The notes beneath the pieces are model-generated. The model was not told where the DNA came from and did not search any database. It was given only the letters and a program-made list of their open reading frames with translations. Made by a program: the position numbers and the translations under genes. Of a stretch of 64,000 nucleotides of DNA, positions 42,572 to 53,713 are shown in pieces. Positions within the stretch are counted from its first letter, which is position 1; every line of letters starts with the position of its first letter. The DNA comes from Streptomyces sennicomposti (lineage in GTDB: Bacteria; Actinomycetota; Actinomycetes; Streptomycetales; Streptomycetaceae), in contig NZ_JAIOAB010000003.1 of assembly GCF_019890635.1 (NCBI RefSeq), positions 186,001-250,000 of the forward strand, read 5' to 3'.

Positions 42572-43165
42572 ATGGCACTACGGGTCACGTTCGTCGCCGC
42601 CGCGCGCAACTCCCCGCTGCTCGCCGAACGCTTCGATGACGACCGGCCGCTCGACCAGTCGGGCTGGGACGAGGTGCGCCGGGTCGTGCCCGACCTGCTG
42701 CCGCTGGCCGCCGCCGATCTGCGCTACTGCTCGCCGACCCCGCGCAGCCGCGCCACCGGCGACGCGCTCGGCTACGCCCCGCTCGCCCAACTCGCCCTGC
42801 GCGACTGCGACATGGGGCGCTGGCGCGGGCTGACGCTGGGCGAGGCGATGGCGCGGGAGCCGCAGGCCGTGGACGCGTGGCTCGCCGATCCGCGCGGCAC
42901 GCCGCACGGCGGGGAGTCGCTGCTGTCCTTCATCGGCCGGGTCGGCGGCTGGCTGGACACCCGGCCCGTCGAGGACGGCGGCAGCGTCGTCGCCGTGGCC
43001 GAACCCTCGGTGATCCGCGCCGCCCTCGTCTACGCGCTGAACGCGCCCCCTGCGACGTACTGGAACCTCGATGTGCGCCCGCTGTCGACGACCACCGTCA
43101 CCGGCCGCGCGGGCCGCTGGAACCTGCGCTTCGAGGGGGCGCGGGCTCAGGCCTCCCGGGCGTAG
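42572..43165 (+). CDS. histidine-phosphatase superfamily protein lacking catalytic histidines
   Basis: A 197-residue protein with the order of elements of the histidine phosphatase (phosphoglycerate mutase-like) fold. The canonical first motif RHG is replaced by ARN in VTFVAAARNSPLLAERF. The second histidine region reads VVAVAEPSVIRAAL where active enzymes have SHGGVIR. The SPTPRSRATGDALG and GESLLSFIGRVGGWL segments are retained. It is therefore probably a pseudoenzyme or binding protein. Its 3' end overlaps the convergent DUF6314-like gene by 19 bp. Confidence 0.75.
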   Translation: MALRVTFVAAARNSPLLAERFDDDRPLDQSGWDEVRRVVPDLLPLAAADLRYCSPTPRSRATGDALGYAPLAQLALRDCDMGRWRGLTLGEAMAREPQAVDAWLADPRGTPHGGESLLSFIGRVGGWLDTRPVEDGGSVVAVAEPSVIRAALVYALNAPPATYWNLDVRPLSTTTVTGRAGRWNLRFEGARAQASRA

Positions 43166-43590
43166 TCGGTGACCAGCACCAGATCCTTCGCCGGGCCGCC
43201 CACCCGCCACACCGTCCGCCAGTGGTCCGCGTCCCGGACGGTGAACTCGCCGCGGTAGAGGTCGGCCGCGCACGGATGCCCGGCCACATGCCGGCCGGTG
43301 CGCAGATCCAGGTCGTGGAAGGGCCGCCCGTCCGCGAACCGCACCTCGGCCGTGCCCGGCGCCCCGCCCGGCAGGAACCGCAGGGTCCGCGTCGCCGGCC
43401 GGGTCACGCCCTGCCAGGTGAAGTGCCCGGACTCCTCGTGCAGCAGCCCGCCGCCGTCGAGCGGCCCGAAGACGGTCGCCCCGGTGAACCCGCCCTCGTC
43501 GCCGCCGGCCAGATCCCGCACACTGCGCTCGACGCGCCAGCGCCCGGCCAGATACGCCAGCACGTCGGCCACGGGCCACCACGCGTCCAT
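43147..43590 (-). CDS. DUF6314-like small protein
   Basis: A 147-residue protein of a conserved actinobacterial family with a lipocalin/nitrobindin-like pattern: LAYLAGRWRVERSVRDLAGG, GVTRPATRTLRFLPGG, RPFHDLDLRTGR, ADLYRGEFTVRDADHW. Its function is unknown. I start at ATG 43590 with AAGGGA upstream; the frame extends 42 bp further. It converges on the phosphatase-like gene. Confidence 0.75.
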   Translation of the reverse strand: MDAWWPVADVLAYLAGRWRVERSVRDLAGGDEGGFTGATVFGPLDGGGLLHEESGHFTWQGVTRPATRTLRFLPGGAPGTAEVRFADGRPFHDLDLRTGRHVAGHPCAADLYRGEFTVRDADHWRTVWRVGGPAKDLVLVTDYAREA

Positions 43591-43686
43591 CGTCGTCCCT
43601 TCCCGCACCGCCCCGCACTCGCCCAGCCGCACACCCGTACGGCCCCGGGCCTCATCCCCGAGCTTACGAGCCCCCGCGCCCGCGGA

Positions 43687-44112
43687 TCACGCTCCCCGCA
43701 CGGACGCCTCGCCCACCGGCAGCAGCCCCCGCTCGGCGAAGACCTTCTTCGCGGCGAACGTGGCGTTCAGCGCCCTCGGCATGCCGCAGTAGACCGCCGA
43801 GTGCAGCAGCGCCTCCGTGATCTGCTCCGGCGTGAGGCCCACGTTCAGCGCCGCGTTGACATGCACGTCGAGCTGCGCCTCGCAGCCGCCGAGCGCGGTG
43901 AGCGCGCCCAGGGTGACCAACTGCCTCTCGCGCGGGGCGAGCTGGGGCCGGTCGTAGATCTCGCCGAACGCCCAGGCGACGACCTGGTGGCCCAGCTCCG
44001 GGCTGACGTCGGCGAGCGAGTCGACCACCCGCTGCCCGGCCTCGCCGTCGACCCGCGTCAGGACCTCCAGGCCGTGCGCGAAACGCTCCTCGCGGCTGCT
44101 GTTCCCGCTCAT
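43687..44112 (-). CDS. carboxymuconolactone decarboxylase (CMD) family protein
   Basis: A 141-residue CMD/AhpD-like protein. The core LVTLGALTALGGCEAQLDVH, VNAALNVGLTPEQITEALLH matches PF02627, with one Cys and one His in GGCEAQLDVH rather than the CxxC of AhpD peroxidase partners. It may act as a decarboxylase or in redox-linked detoxification. The ATG overlaps the stop of the upstream MerR regulator gene by four bases, so MerR very likely controls it. Confidence 0.88.
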   Translation of the reverse strand: MSGNSSREERFAHGLEVLTRVDGEAGQRVVDSLADVSPELGHQVVAWAFGEIYDRPQLAPRERQLVTLGALTALGGCEAQLDVHVNAALNVGLTPEQITEALLHSAVYCGMPRALNATFAAKKVFAERGLLPVGEASVRGA

Positions 44113-44540
44113 CGGGTGTCTCCCGTTCCAGGCCGCTCGGGCATCGTGCCGAGCAGTCCTTCGTAGTGTCGGATCTTGTCGTCCAGCGCGCCCGCGCTGC
44201 GCCGCAACGCCCGTATGCGAGCGGCCAGTTCGGCGCGGTGCTCGCGGAGCATCGCCAGCCGCTCGGCGACCGTCGCGTCCCCCGCCGCCCGCAGCCGCGC
44301 GAAGCGCTGCATGTCGGCGATCGACATGCCGGTCTCGCGCAGCCGCAGCAGGAACTCCAGCCACGCCAGGTCCGTGGCCTCGTAGCGCCGCTGGTTGCCG
44401 CCGGTGCGGCCGACCCGGGCGATCAGCCCGGCCTTCTCGTAGTAGCGCAGGGTGTCGTGCGAGAGGCCGGTGCGCTCGGCGACCTCGGCGATGGTCAACG
44501 TGGCTTCCCGGCCCCGTGGCAGGGGCTGTTCGCTGGTCAT
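44109..44540 (-). CDS. MerR-family regulator
   Basis: A 143-residue activator. The N-terminal HTH is LTIAEVAERTGLSHDTLRYY followed by EKAGLIARVGRTGGNQRRYE. A long dimerisation helix and RIRALRRSAGALDDKIRHYE follow. It lacks metal-binding cysteines, so it more likely senses an organic or redox signal. It is the first gene of a two-gene operon with the CMD protein. The promoter has the 19-bp MerR spacer, and the message appears leaderless. Confidence 0.93.
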   Translation of the reverse strand: MTSEQPLPRGREATLTIAEVAERTGLSHDTLRYYEKAGLIARVGRTGGNQRRYEATDLAWLEFLLRLRETGMSIADMQRFARLRAAGDATVAERLAMLREHRAELAARIRALRRSAGALDDKIRHYEGLLGTMPERPGTGDTR

Positions 44541-44546
44541 GGGAAG

Positions 44547-44577
44547 ACCGTAGAACCTGGAGTGCGCTCCAGGTCAA
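44547..44577 (-). promoter_or_regulatory. MerR-type promoter with 19-bp spacer and operator
   Basis: On the minus strand TTGACC (44577-44572) and TACGGT (44552-44547) are 19 bp apart. The operator ACCTGGAG-N4-CTCCAGGT (44555-44574) lies between them. Only six bases separate the -10 from the MerR ATG at 44540, so transcription should start at the A of ATG. Confidence 0.8.
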
Positions 44578-44889
44578 GCGGTGCCCGCGAGGTCTCCCGC
44601 CGGATGTCTCGCCGGGCGCCCGGCACTCCCGCCGGACACCGGTCCAGGGCGGCTGCGGACAGCATTAACCGCGGGGTCATTCGAGGGACGAGGCCCGTTC
44701 TCCCGGCCGTCATGGAATTCCTCGAAATTCCACATGACGCATTCCATGTTCGCGGCGTTCTCCACGGGCGGCGGAACACACCCTCCGCACCGACCTCTCG
44801 CCCGGGCCGACGCATGGACGGCGTCCGGGGAGCGGACCTCCCCGGCCGTGACGCACTGTGTCCCGAAAACGCCTGGGAGCCTGCCGGAA
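44578..44889 (+). other. gene-free region upstream of the YfhO operon
   Basis: About 310 bp with no supported gene. It includes a lower-GC patch at 44660-44760 that probably holds the operon promoter. A palindrome GGAATT-N6-AATTCC at 44714-44731 is nested between ATGGAAT and ATTCCAT. Confidence 0.45.
44714..44731. promoter_or_regulatory. candidate operator of the YfhO operon
   Basis: GGAATT (44714-44719) and AATTCC (44726-44731) form an 18-bp palindrome in an AT-rich patch about 160 bp before the first gene. No regulator is assigned. Confidence 0.35.
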
Positions 44890-47800
44890 ATGCAACGCCC
44901 GACCCTGCGCGGAAGACCGAGGCAGGCCGCCGCCCTGCTCGCCGCGGTGCTCACCGTCACCGCGTTCTGCGCGGCCGACGCCGTCGCCGGCAGCTACCCC
45001 TTCGGCCCGCGCACCCGCGCCGTCAACGACCTGGGCAACCAGTACGTGCCGTTCCACGCCCACCTGTGGGACCTGCTGCACGGCAGGGCCGACGGCGGAC
45101 TGCTCGTCAACTGGCAGTCCGGCTACGGCTCCAGCTTCCTGCCCGACCTCGGGACGTACCTCAGCAGCCCGTTCGCGCTGCTCGTGGCGCTCTTCCCGCG
45201 CGACGAGATCGACCTCGCCGTCTACGCGGTCACCGTGCTGAAGACGGCGTGCGCCGGCGCGGCCATGGCCTGGCTGCTGCTGCGGCTGCGCCCGGGCCGC
45301 TGGTGGGCGGCGGGACTGCTCGGCGCGGCCTACGCCCTGTGCGGCTGGTCCGTGGCCGACGCCTCGTACAACCCGATGTGGCTCGACGGCCTCGTCGCCC
45401 TGCCCCTGCTGTGCCTGGTCGGCGAGTGGGTGCTGGCCGGGCGGCGCCGGCTGCTCGGCGTGGTGGTCGTCGCGCTCGCCTGGATCGCCAACTTCTACAC
45501 CGCCTACATGGCCACCCTCGGCGCCGCCCTGGTGCTGCTGCTGCGCATATGGCTGCTGGGGCTGCCGCGCCGCCGGGCGCTCACCACGGCCGGCCGGGCC
45601 GCGGCCACCGTCGTCCTCGGCGTGGGCCTGTCCGCCCCGCTGGTCACGGTGATCTACCTCGGCACCAAGCACGCCTACCCCGGCCGGGTCACGCACTTCG
45701 CACCGGTGGGCGCCGAGGACCTGCTGGCCCGGCTGCTGCCGACCACGTACGGCTTCGGCTCGCCGGCCCTCTTCGTCGGCACCACCGCGCTGCTGCTCGC
45801 CCTCGCGCTGCCCTTCCACCGGGCGGCCCCCCGCCGGGTGCGCGCCGGATGGCCGCTGCTGGTGGCCGCGGTCACGCTGTCGATGCAGTGGACGCCCACC
45901 CATCTGGCCTGGCACGCCTTCGCCACCCCCAACGGCAGCCCGTACCGCCAGGCGTTCGTGCTGTGCGCGCTGCTGGTGATCGCCGCCTGGCACTCACTGT
46001 CCTACGGCGTGCCCGACCGGCGCGCGCTGGGGGCCGCGGCCGCGCTGCTCGCGCTCGTCGCCGCCGTGGCGAGCGGCAGCGGCCTGGTGCGCTCCTACGC
46101 CTGGCCGGTCCTGCTGGCGGGCGCGGTGTGCGCCCTCGGCGGCCTGCTCCTGCTGGCCCGTACGGAGACCGGGGGCGCCGCGGAGACCGGGAGCGCCGCG
46201 GAGGCCGGGGGCGCCGCGGAGGCCGGGAGCGCCCCGGATCCCGCACCGGACGCCATGTCCGGCCCCCGCACCACCCGGGACCCGGCGCCGGACGCCATAT
46301 CCGGCCCCCGCACCGCCCCGGACCCCGCACTGGACGCCATGTCCGGCCCCCGCACCACCCCGGACCCCGCCCCGGAGACCGGGAGCGCCCCGGACCCCGC
46401 GCCGGACGCCATGTCCGGCCCCCGCGCCACCTCAGATCCCGGAGGCCGCAGCGAGCCCGGCGCCGGCTCCGGCACCGCGCCGAGCCGCCCCATGGCTCCC
46501 GGGCGCCGCACCCCCGCCCGCCCCCGCACCCTCCTCGCCGCGCTCGCCGTCGTCCTGCTGATCGGCGCGCAGCTCGGCGAGGCCACCGCCACCTCCGCCG
46601 TCGCCACCCGGCTGCGGCTGAACCACCTGGACGACTACGCCCCCTGGGGCGCCCGCCAGCAGCGGCAGGCGGACCTGATCGCCGAGGCCGACGGCTGGCC
46701 CCGCTACCGCACCGACCCGGGCCGCGAGCAGACCGTGGGCAACGACCCGATGGTGGTCGGCGGCCAGGGCGCCCAGTACTACAGCAGCCTCACCGCCGAC
46801 GTCCTCAGCCGGACGCTCACCGCCCTCGGCGACGGCTGGACCTCGCGCGGCCGCAATCTGCAGAGCCTGGACAACGCGGTCACCGACGCGGTCTTCTCCG
46901 TCGGCGCGCGGGTGCACTCCCCGCCGGACCAGCACCAGCGCTGGAACCCGCGCGACCGCAGCCCGGCGACCGTGACCCGCGAGGACGTGCCGCCGCTGGT
47001 CACCGTGCGGCCGGCCGCCGAGGCGGCGCGGGGACTGCGCGGGGTCGCGGGGTTCGGACCGTCGCCGTACCGCAACCAGGAGCTGCTGCTCGGCGCCCGC
47101 GTCTACACCGTGCCCGCCCTCACCGTGCGCACCGCCGCGGGACAGCCGCCGCGGCCCGGCCACGACGACCGGCCCGGCCTGGTGATCGACGCCCGCCGCA
47201 CGGCGGACGCCGGACGCCGGCCCACGATCACCGCCCAGTGCCCGGCGGGCAGCGAGGTCTACCTGTGGGCGCCGCACTACTCGGGCACCGCCCGCCTGAC
47301 CGCCGCACCGACGGCCGGTTCCCCCGGCGCCCCGTACGGCCCGACCGGGCGGTTCACCGCGGACGCGGCCAAGATCGCCGCCATGCAGCGGCTCGGCGCC
47401 GTGCCGGACTCCGGGCGGCTGCGGATCGAGCTGACCCCGAGCCGCGCCGGCACCGTCCCGGACCAGGCGGTCGGCTGCCTGGACACCGCCCGGCTGCGCA
47501 CCGCTGTGCAGCGGCTCAAGGCGACCGGCGCCACCGAGGTCACCGTCTCCGACGGCACCGTCCGCGCGAAGCTCCCGGCCGGCAGCACGGGCACCGCCGT
47601 CCTGGCCGCCCCCCGGATCGCCGGCTGGCGGTGCGCCGCGGGCGACGCCGCCGCCGAGCCCGCCCGGCAGTACTACGGCCTGATCGCCGTCCCCCTGGAC
47701 GGCTCCGCCACCAGCGTCACCTGCACCTTCCACCCGCCGGGCCTGCGCCTGGGCGCGGCCGCCGGCGGCGTCTCGCTGCTGGCCCTGGCCGTGCTCGGCG

Positions 47801-47892
47801 CCGTCGCCGCCGTCCGCCGCCGGCGGACCGCCGGCCGCCGCGCACTCCCGACGACCACGACACCGCGCGAGCGCACCACCGCCGCGCTCTGA
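44890..47892 (+). CDS. YfhO-family GT-C membrane glycosyltransferase
   Basis: A 1000-residue polytopic protein of the YfhO family. The first extracytoplasmic loop has NDLGNQYVPFHAHLW, resembling the catalytic loop of GT-C transferases that use lipid-linked sugars. Eleven or more hydrophobic segments span residues 12-420; after a low-complexity insert (about 425-517) another helix (LLAALAVVLLIGAQLG), a large soluble domain and a C-terminal helix follow. In Bacillus and Listeria YfhO homologues glycosylate teichoic acids outside the membrane. ATG 44890 (MQRPTLRGRPRQ) is chosen for its positively charged N-terminus. The gene is followed directly by GtrB- and GtrA-like genes. Confidence 0.88.
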   Translation: MQRPTLRGRPRQAAALLAAVLTVTAFCAADAVAGSYPFGPRTRAVNDLGNQYVPFHAHLWDLLHGRADGGLLVNWQSGYGSSFLPDLGTYLSSPFALLVALFPRDEIDLAVYAVTVLKTACAGAAMAWLLLRLRPGRWWAAGLLGAAYALCGWSVADASYNPMWLDGLVALPLLCLVGEWVLAGRRRLLGVVVVALAWIANFYTAYMATLGAALVLLLRIWLLGLPRRRALTTAGRAAATVVLGVGLSAPLVTVIYLGTKHAYPGRVTHFAPVGAEDLLARLLPTTYGFGSPALFVGTTALLLALALPFHRAAPRRVRAGWPLLVAAVTLSMQWTPTHLAWHAFATPNGSPYRQAFVLCALLVIAAWHSLSYGVPDRRALGAAAALLALVAAVASGSGLVRSYAWPVLLAGAVCALGGLLLLARTETGGAAETGSAAEAGGAAEAGSAPDPAPDAMSGPRTTRDPAPDAISGPRTAPDPALDAMSGPRTTPDPAPETGSAPDPAPDAMSGPRATSDPGGRSEPGAGSGTAPSRPMAPGRRTPARPRTLLAALAVVLLIGAQLGEATATSAVATRLRLNHLDDYAPWGARQQRQADLIAEADGWPRYRTDPGREQTVGNDPMVVGGQGAQYYSSLTADVLSRTLTALGDGWTSRGRNLQSLDNAVTDAVFSVGARVHSPPDQHQRWNPRDRSPATVTREDVPPLVTVRPAAEAARGLRGVAGFGPSPYRNQELLLGARVYTVPALTVRTAAGQPPRPGHDDRPGLVIDARRTADAGRRPTITAQCPAGSEVYLWAPHYSGTARLTAAPTAGSPGAPYGPTGRFTADAAKIAAMQRLGAVPDSGRLRIELTPSRAGTVPDQAVGCLDTARLRTAVQRLKATGATEVTVSDGTVRAKLPAGSTGTAVLAAPRIAGWRCAAGDAAAEPARQYYGLIAVPLDGSATSVTCTFHPPGLRLGAAAGGVSLLALAVLGAVAAVRRRRTAGRRALPTTTTPRERTTAAL
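46160..46440 (+). repeat. in-frame tandem repeats inside the YfhO gene
   Basis: Short units encoding TGSAAEAGG-like repeats are followed by about four copies of a 39-bp unit encoding PAPDAMSGPRTTP variants. The frame is kept. The insert lies between two membrane regions and probably varies between strains. Confidence 0.85.
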
Positions 47893-47914
47893 CCGCGCCC
47901 TGGGGGAGAAACCC

Positions 47915-48892
47915 ATGCTCATCTCGATCGTCGCACCCTGCTACAACGAGGAAGACGTCATCGAACGCTTCCACGAGGCGGTCCAGAAGGTCGCCGACGA
48001 CCTCCTGCCGCTGGGCCACGACATGGAGTTCGTGTACGTGGACGACGGCAGCCGCGACCGCACCCTGCCCCTGCTGGAGCAGCTGGCCGACCGCGACCCG
48101 CGGGTGCGCTACGTCTCCTTCAGCCGGAACTTCGGCAAGGAGTCCGCCCTGCTGGCCGGGCTGCGGCACGCCGCCGGGGACAGCGTCGTCGTCATGGACG
48201 CCGACCTCCAGCACCCGCCGGAGCTGATCCGACGCATGGTCGAACTGCGCGGCGAGGGCTACGACCAGGTGCTCGCCCGGCGCAGCCGGGCCGGCGACCG
48301 CTTCACCCGCACCCTCACCGCCCGGCTGTACTACCGGCTGGTCAACCGGCTCGTCGACGTGGAACTCAAGGACGGCGTCGGCGACTTCCGGCTGCTGTCG
48401 CGGCGCGTGGTGGACGCGGTGCTGGAGCTGACCGAGTACAACCGCTTCTCCAAGGGCCTGTTCGCCTGGGTGGGCTTCCCCAGCACCACCTTCGAGTACG
48501 AGAACGCGGTGCGCGAGCACGGCCGCAGCTCCTGGACCCTGAAGTCGCTGCTCAACTACGGCCTGGACGGGCTGCTGTCGTTCAACAACCGGCCGCTGCG
48601 GGCCGCTCTGCACCTCGGCATGGGCCTGCTGCTGTGCGCCGGGCTCTACACTGCGTGGATCGTGGGCGCCGCTCTCGTCAACGGGGTCGAGACACCCGGC
48701 TACGTCACGATCATCACCGCCGTCACCGCGCTCGCCGGGGTGCAGATGGTGATGCTCGGCGTGATCGGGGAGTACACCGGCCGGATCTACTACGAGGTCA
48801 AGGGGCGCCCGCACTTCCTGGTGAAGGCGAGCAACGTGGAAGCGACCGACGGCCGTGCGCCGCGCGGCACGAAGAAGGACCTCATTCCCTGA
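47915..48892 (+). CDS. GT2 polyprenyl-phosphate glycosyltransferase (GtrB/CsbB type)
   Basis: A 325-residue enzyme. The GT-A domain has MLISIVAPCYNEEDVIERFH, VYVDDGSRDRT and the DxD-containing VVMDADLQHPPELI. The end carries two membrane helices (LGMGLLLCAGLYTAWIVGAA and ALAGVQMVMLGVIGEYTGRI). This is the architecture of bactoprenol glucosyltransferase GtrB and B. subtilis CsbB. It should transfer a sugar from a nucleotide donor to undecaprenyl phosphate on the cytoplasmic face. The stop overlaps the GtrA start (TGATG). Confidence 0.92.
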   Translation: MLISIVAPCYNEEDVIERFHEAVQKVADDLLPLGHDMEFVYVDDGSRDRTLPLLEQLADRDPRVRYVSFSRNFGKESALLAGLRHAAGDSVVVMDADLQHPPELIRRMVELRGEGYDQVLARRSRAGDRFTRTLTARLYYRLVNRLVDVELKDGVGDFRLLSRRVVDAVLELTEYNRFSKGLFAWVGFPSTTFEYENAVREHGRSSWTLKSLLNYGLDGLLSFNNRPLRAALHLGMGLLLCAGLYTAWIVGAALVNGVETPGYVTIITAVTALAGVQMVMLGVIGEYTGRIYYEVKGRPHFLVKASNVEATDGRAPRGTKKDLIP

Positions 48893-49290
48893 TGACCCAG
48901 ACGCTCGCCCGCCCGGTGGCGCGGCAGATCCTCACGTTCGCCGTCGTGGGCGTGGTGAACACCCTCACGTACTACCTGCTCTACCTGCTGTTCCTCACGC
49001 GTCTGCCCTATCTCGCGGCGCACGTTCTCGCGTTCGCGATCAGCATGGTCGGCTCCTTCTTCCTCAATGCGCGTTTCACCTACAGAATTCGGCCGACCTG
49101 GCGGAAATTCCTGCTGTTCCCGCTGACGAACGCCACCAATTTCGTGATCACCACGGCGGGCGTCTATGTGATCGTGGACGTCCTGCACGCCGGCAGCCGC
49201 TTCGCGCCCCTGCTGGCCTCGGCCGCCGCGATCCCGGTGACCTTCGTCGTCTCGCGCATGATCATGCTGCCGAAGGTGGACGCCGCCTGA
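48892..49290 (+). CDS. GtrA-family lipid-linked sugar flippase
   Basis: A 132-residue protein with four membrane helices. The GtrA family signature is ILTFAVVGVVNTLTYYLLYL plus SMVGSFFLNARFTYRI and FVVSRMIML. GtrA/GtcA proteins are thought to flip undecaprenyl-phosphate sugars to the outer face for a GT-C transferase. One-base overlap with the upstream GT2 gene couples them. With YfhO and GtrB the set is complete. Confidence 0.92.
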   Translation: MTQTLARPVARQILTFAVVGVVNTLTYYLLYLLFLTRLPYLAAHVLAFAISMVGSFFLNARFTYRIRPTWRKFLLFPLTNATNFVITTAGVYVIVDVLHAGSRFAPLLASAAAIPVTFVVSRMIMLPKVDAA

Positions 49291-49349
49291 GCGGGCCGGG
49301 CGCGGCGGCCGCCGGGTGACCGGGCCGGGCGGGCGCCCGCCGCATAGGA

Positions 49350-51574
<2,225 letters not shown>

Positions 51575-51578
<4 letters not shown>

Positions 51579-52513
51579 GCAACGGAACCACGCGCAAGCA
51601 CACCGCGCTCCCCAAGGCCCAGATCCTCATCGAGGCGCTGCCCTGGCTCACCCGCCACCACGGCAAGACGGTCGTCATCAAGTTCGGCGGCAACGCCATG
51701 GTGAACGAGGAACTGAAGGCCGCCTTCGCCCAGGACGTCGTCTTCCTGCACCACGCCGGCCTCCGGCCCGTCGTCGTGCACGGCGGCGGCCCGCAGATCA
51801 GCGCCGCCCTGGACCGGCACGGCATCGTCAGCGAGTTCAGGGCCGGCCTGCGCGTCACCACCGAGGACGCCATGGACGTCGTACGGATGGTGCTGGCCGG
51901 ACAGGTGCAGCGGGAACTGGTCGGGCTGCTCAACCAGCACGGCCCGCTCGCCGTCGGCCTGACCGGCGAGGACGCGCACACCATCACCGCAGTCAAGCAC
52001 ACCCCCGAGATCGACGGCGAGCCGGTCGACATCGGCCGGGTGGGCGAGATCACCGAGATCGACACGGGCGCCATCGAGGCCCTGCTCGCCGACGGCCGCA
52101 TCCCGGTCGTCTCCTCGATCGCCCGTTCCCAGGACGACCACCATGTCTACAACGTCAATGCTGATACGGCGGCTGCGGCACTCGCTGCGGCACTGGGCGC
52201 CGAGACCCTCATGGTCCTCACCGACGTCGAGGGACTCTACGAGGACTGGCCGAACTCCGACGAGGTGATCAGCCGGCTCACCGCGAGCGAGTTGGAGAAA
52301 CTCCTGCCGGACCTGTCCTCCGGCATGGTGCCCAAGATGGAGGGCTGTCTGCACGCCGTCCGGGGCGGCGTCACCACCGCCCGCGTCATCGACGGGCGCG
52401 TCCAGCACTCGATCCTGCTGGAGATCTTCACCGACGAGGGCATCGGCACCATGGTCGTGCCCGACGAGCAGCCGGACGCGGCGTCCAAGCAGCAGGAACA
52501 GGGGGAGTCATGA
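51575..52513 (+). CDS. argB: acetylglutamate kinase
   Basis: A 312-residue amino-acid kinase phosphorylating N-acetylglutamate. Motifs are [41 protein letters not shown] and [18 protein letters not shown]. The N-terminal extension (residues 1-25) is compatible with the arginine-inhibited hexameric class. Four-base overlaps with argJ and argD mark tight coupling. Confidence 0.98.
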
Positions 52514-53694
52514 GCAACGACGAACTGACCGCACGGTGGCAGGGCGCCCTCATGAACAACTACGGCACCCCGCGGCTGCCGCTCACCCGCGGCGCCGGCA
52601 CCCGGGTCTGGGACGCCGAGGGCAAGGACTACCTGGACTTCGTCGGCGGCATCGCCACCAACGCCCTCGGCCACGCCCACCCGGCGATCGTGGCGGCGGT
52701 GAGCCGGCAGATCGGCTCGCTCGGCCACATCTCCAACTTCTTCATGGCCGAGCCCACCGTCGCCCTCGCCGAACGGCTGCTCCAGCTCTTCGGCCGCGAG
52801 GGCCGCGTCTTCTTCTGCAACTCCGGCGCCGAGGCCAACGAGGCCGCCTTCAAGATCGGCCGGCTCACCGGGCGCACCCACATCGTCGCCACCGACGGCG
52901 GCTTCCACGGCCGGACCATGGGCGCCCTCGCGCTCACCGGACAGCCCGGCAAGCGCGAGCCGTTCCAGCCGCTGCCCGGCGACGTCACCCACGTCCCCTA
53001 CGGCGACGCGCACGCGCTGGCCGCGGCCGTCACCGAGGAGACGGCGATGGTCGTCATCGAGCCGATCCAGGGCGAGAACGGCGTCGTGGTCCCTCCGGCC
53101 GGCTACCTCAAGGCGGCCCGGGCCATCACCGCCGCGACCGGCGCGCTGCTGGTCCTGGACGAGGTGCAGACCGGCGTCGGCCGCACCGGGCACTGGTTCG
53201 CCTACCAGGCCCACGAGGGCGTGCTGCCCGATGTCGTCACCCTCGCCAAGCAGCTCGGCGGCGGACTGCCGCTCGGCGCGACCGTCGCCTTCGGGCGCGC
53301 CGCCGAACTGCTGCGGCCCGGCCAGCACGGCACCACCTTCGGCGGCAACCCGGTCGCCTGCGCCGCCGGGCTCGCCGTCCTCGACACCGTCGAGGACGAG
53401 GGCCTGCTGGAGAACGTCAAGCGGCAGGGCGAGAAGCTGCGCGAGGGCGTCGAGTCCCTCGGGCACCCGCTGGTCGACCACGTCCGGGGGGCCGGACTGC
53501 TCCTCGGTATCGTGCTCACCGGGCCGTACGCGCAGCGTGCGCAGCAGGCGGCCCAGGAGGCCGGCATCCTCGTGAACGCGCCCGCCGCCGACGTCATCCG
53601 GCTGATGCCGCCGCTGAACCTGAACGACGACGACGTGGACGCGTTCGTCCGGGCGCTGCCCGGCATCCTGGACGCGGCCGAAGGGGACGGATGA
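52510..53694 (+). CDS. argD: acetylornithine aminotransferase
   Basis: A 394-residue class III PLP transaminase converting N-acetylglutamate semialdehyde to acetylornithine. It shows [50 protein letters not shown] and the PLP lysine in [15 protein letters not shown]. The start overlaps the argB stop (ATGA). A 19-bp gap separates it from argR. Confidence 0.97.
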   Translation: MSNDELTARWQGALMNNYGTPRLPLTRGAGTRVWDAEGKDYLDFVGGIATNALGHAHPAIVAAVSRQIGSLGHISNFFMAEPTVALAERLLQLFGREGRVFFCNSGAEANEAAFKIGRLTGRTHIVATDGGFHGRTMGALALTGQPGKREPFQPLPGDVTHVPYGDAHALAAAVTEETAMVVIEPIQGENGVVVPPAGYLKAARAITAATGALLVLDEVQTGVGRTGHWFAYQAHEGVLPDVVTLAKQLGGGLPLGATVAFGRAAELLRPGQHGTTFGGNPVACAAGLAVLDTVEDEGLLENVKRQGEKLREGVESLGHPLVDHVRGAGLLLGIVLTGPYAQRAQQAAQEAGILVNAPAADVIRLMPPLNLNDDDVDAFVRALPGILDAAEGDG

Positions 53695-53713
53695 TGCGGA
53701 GAATGGGACGACG

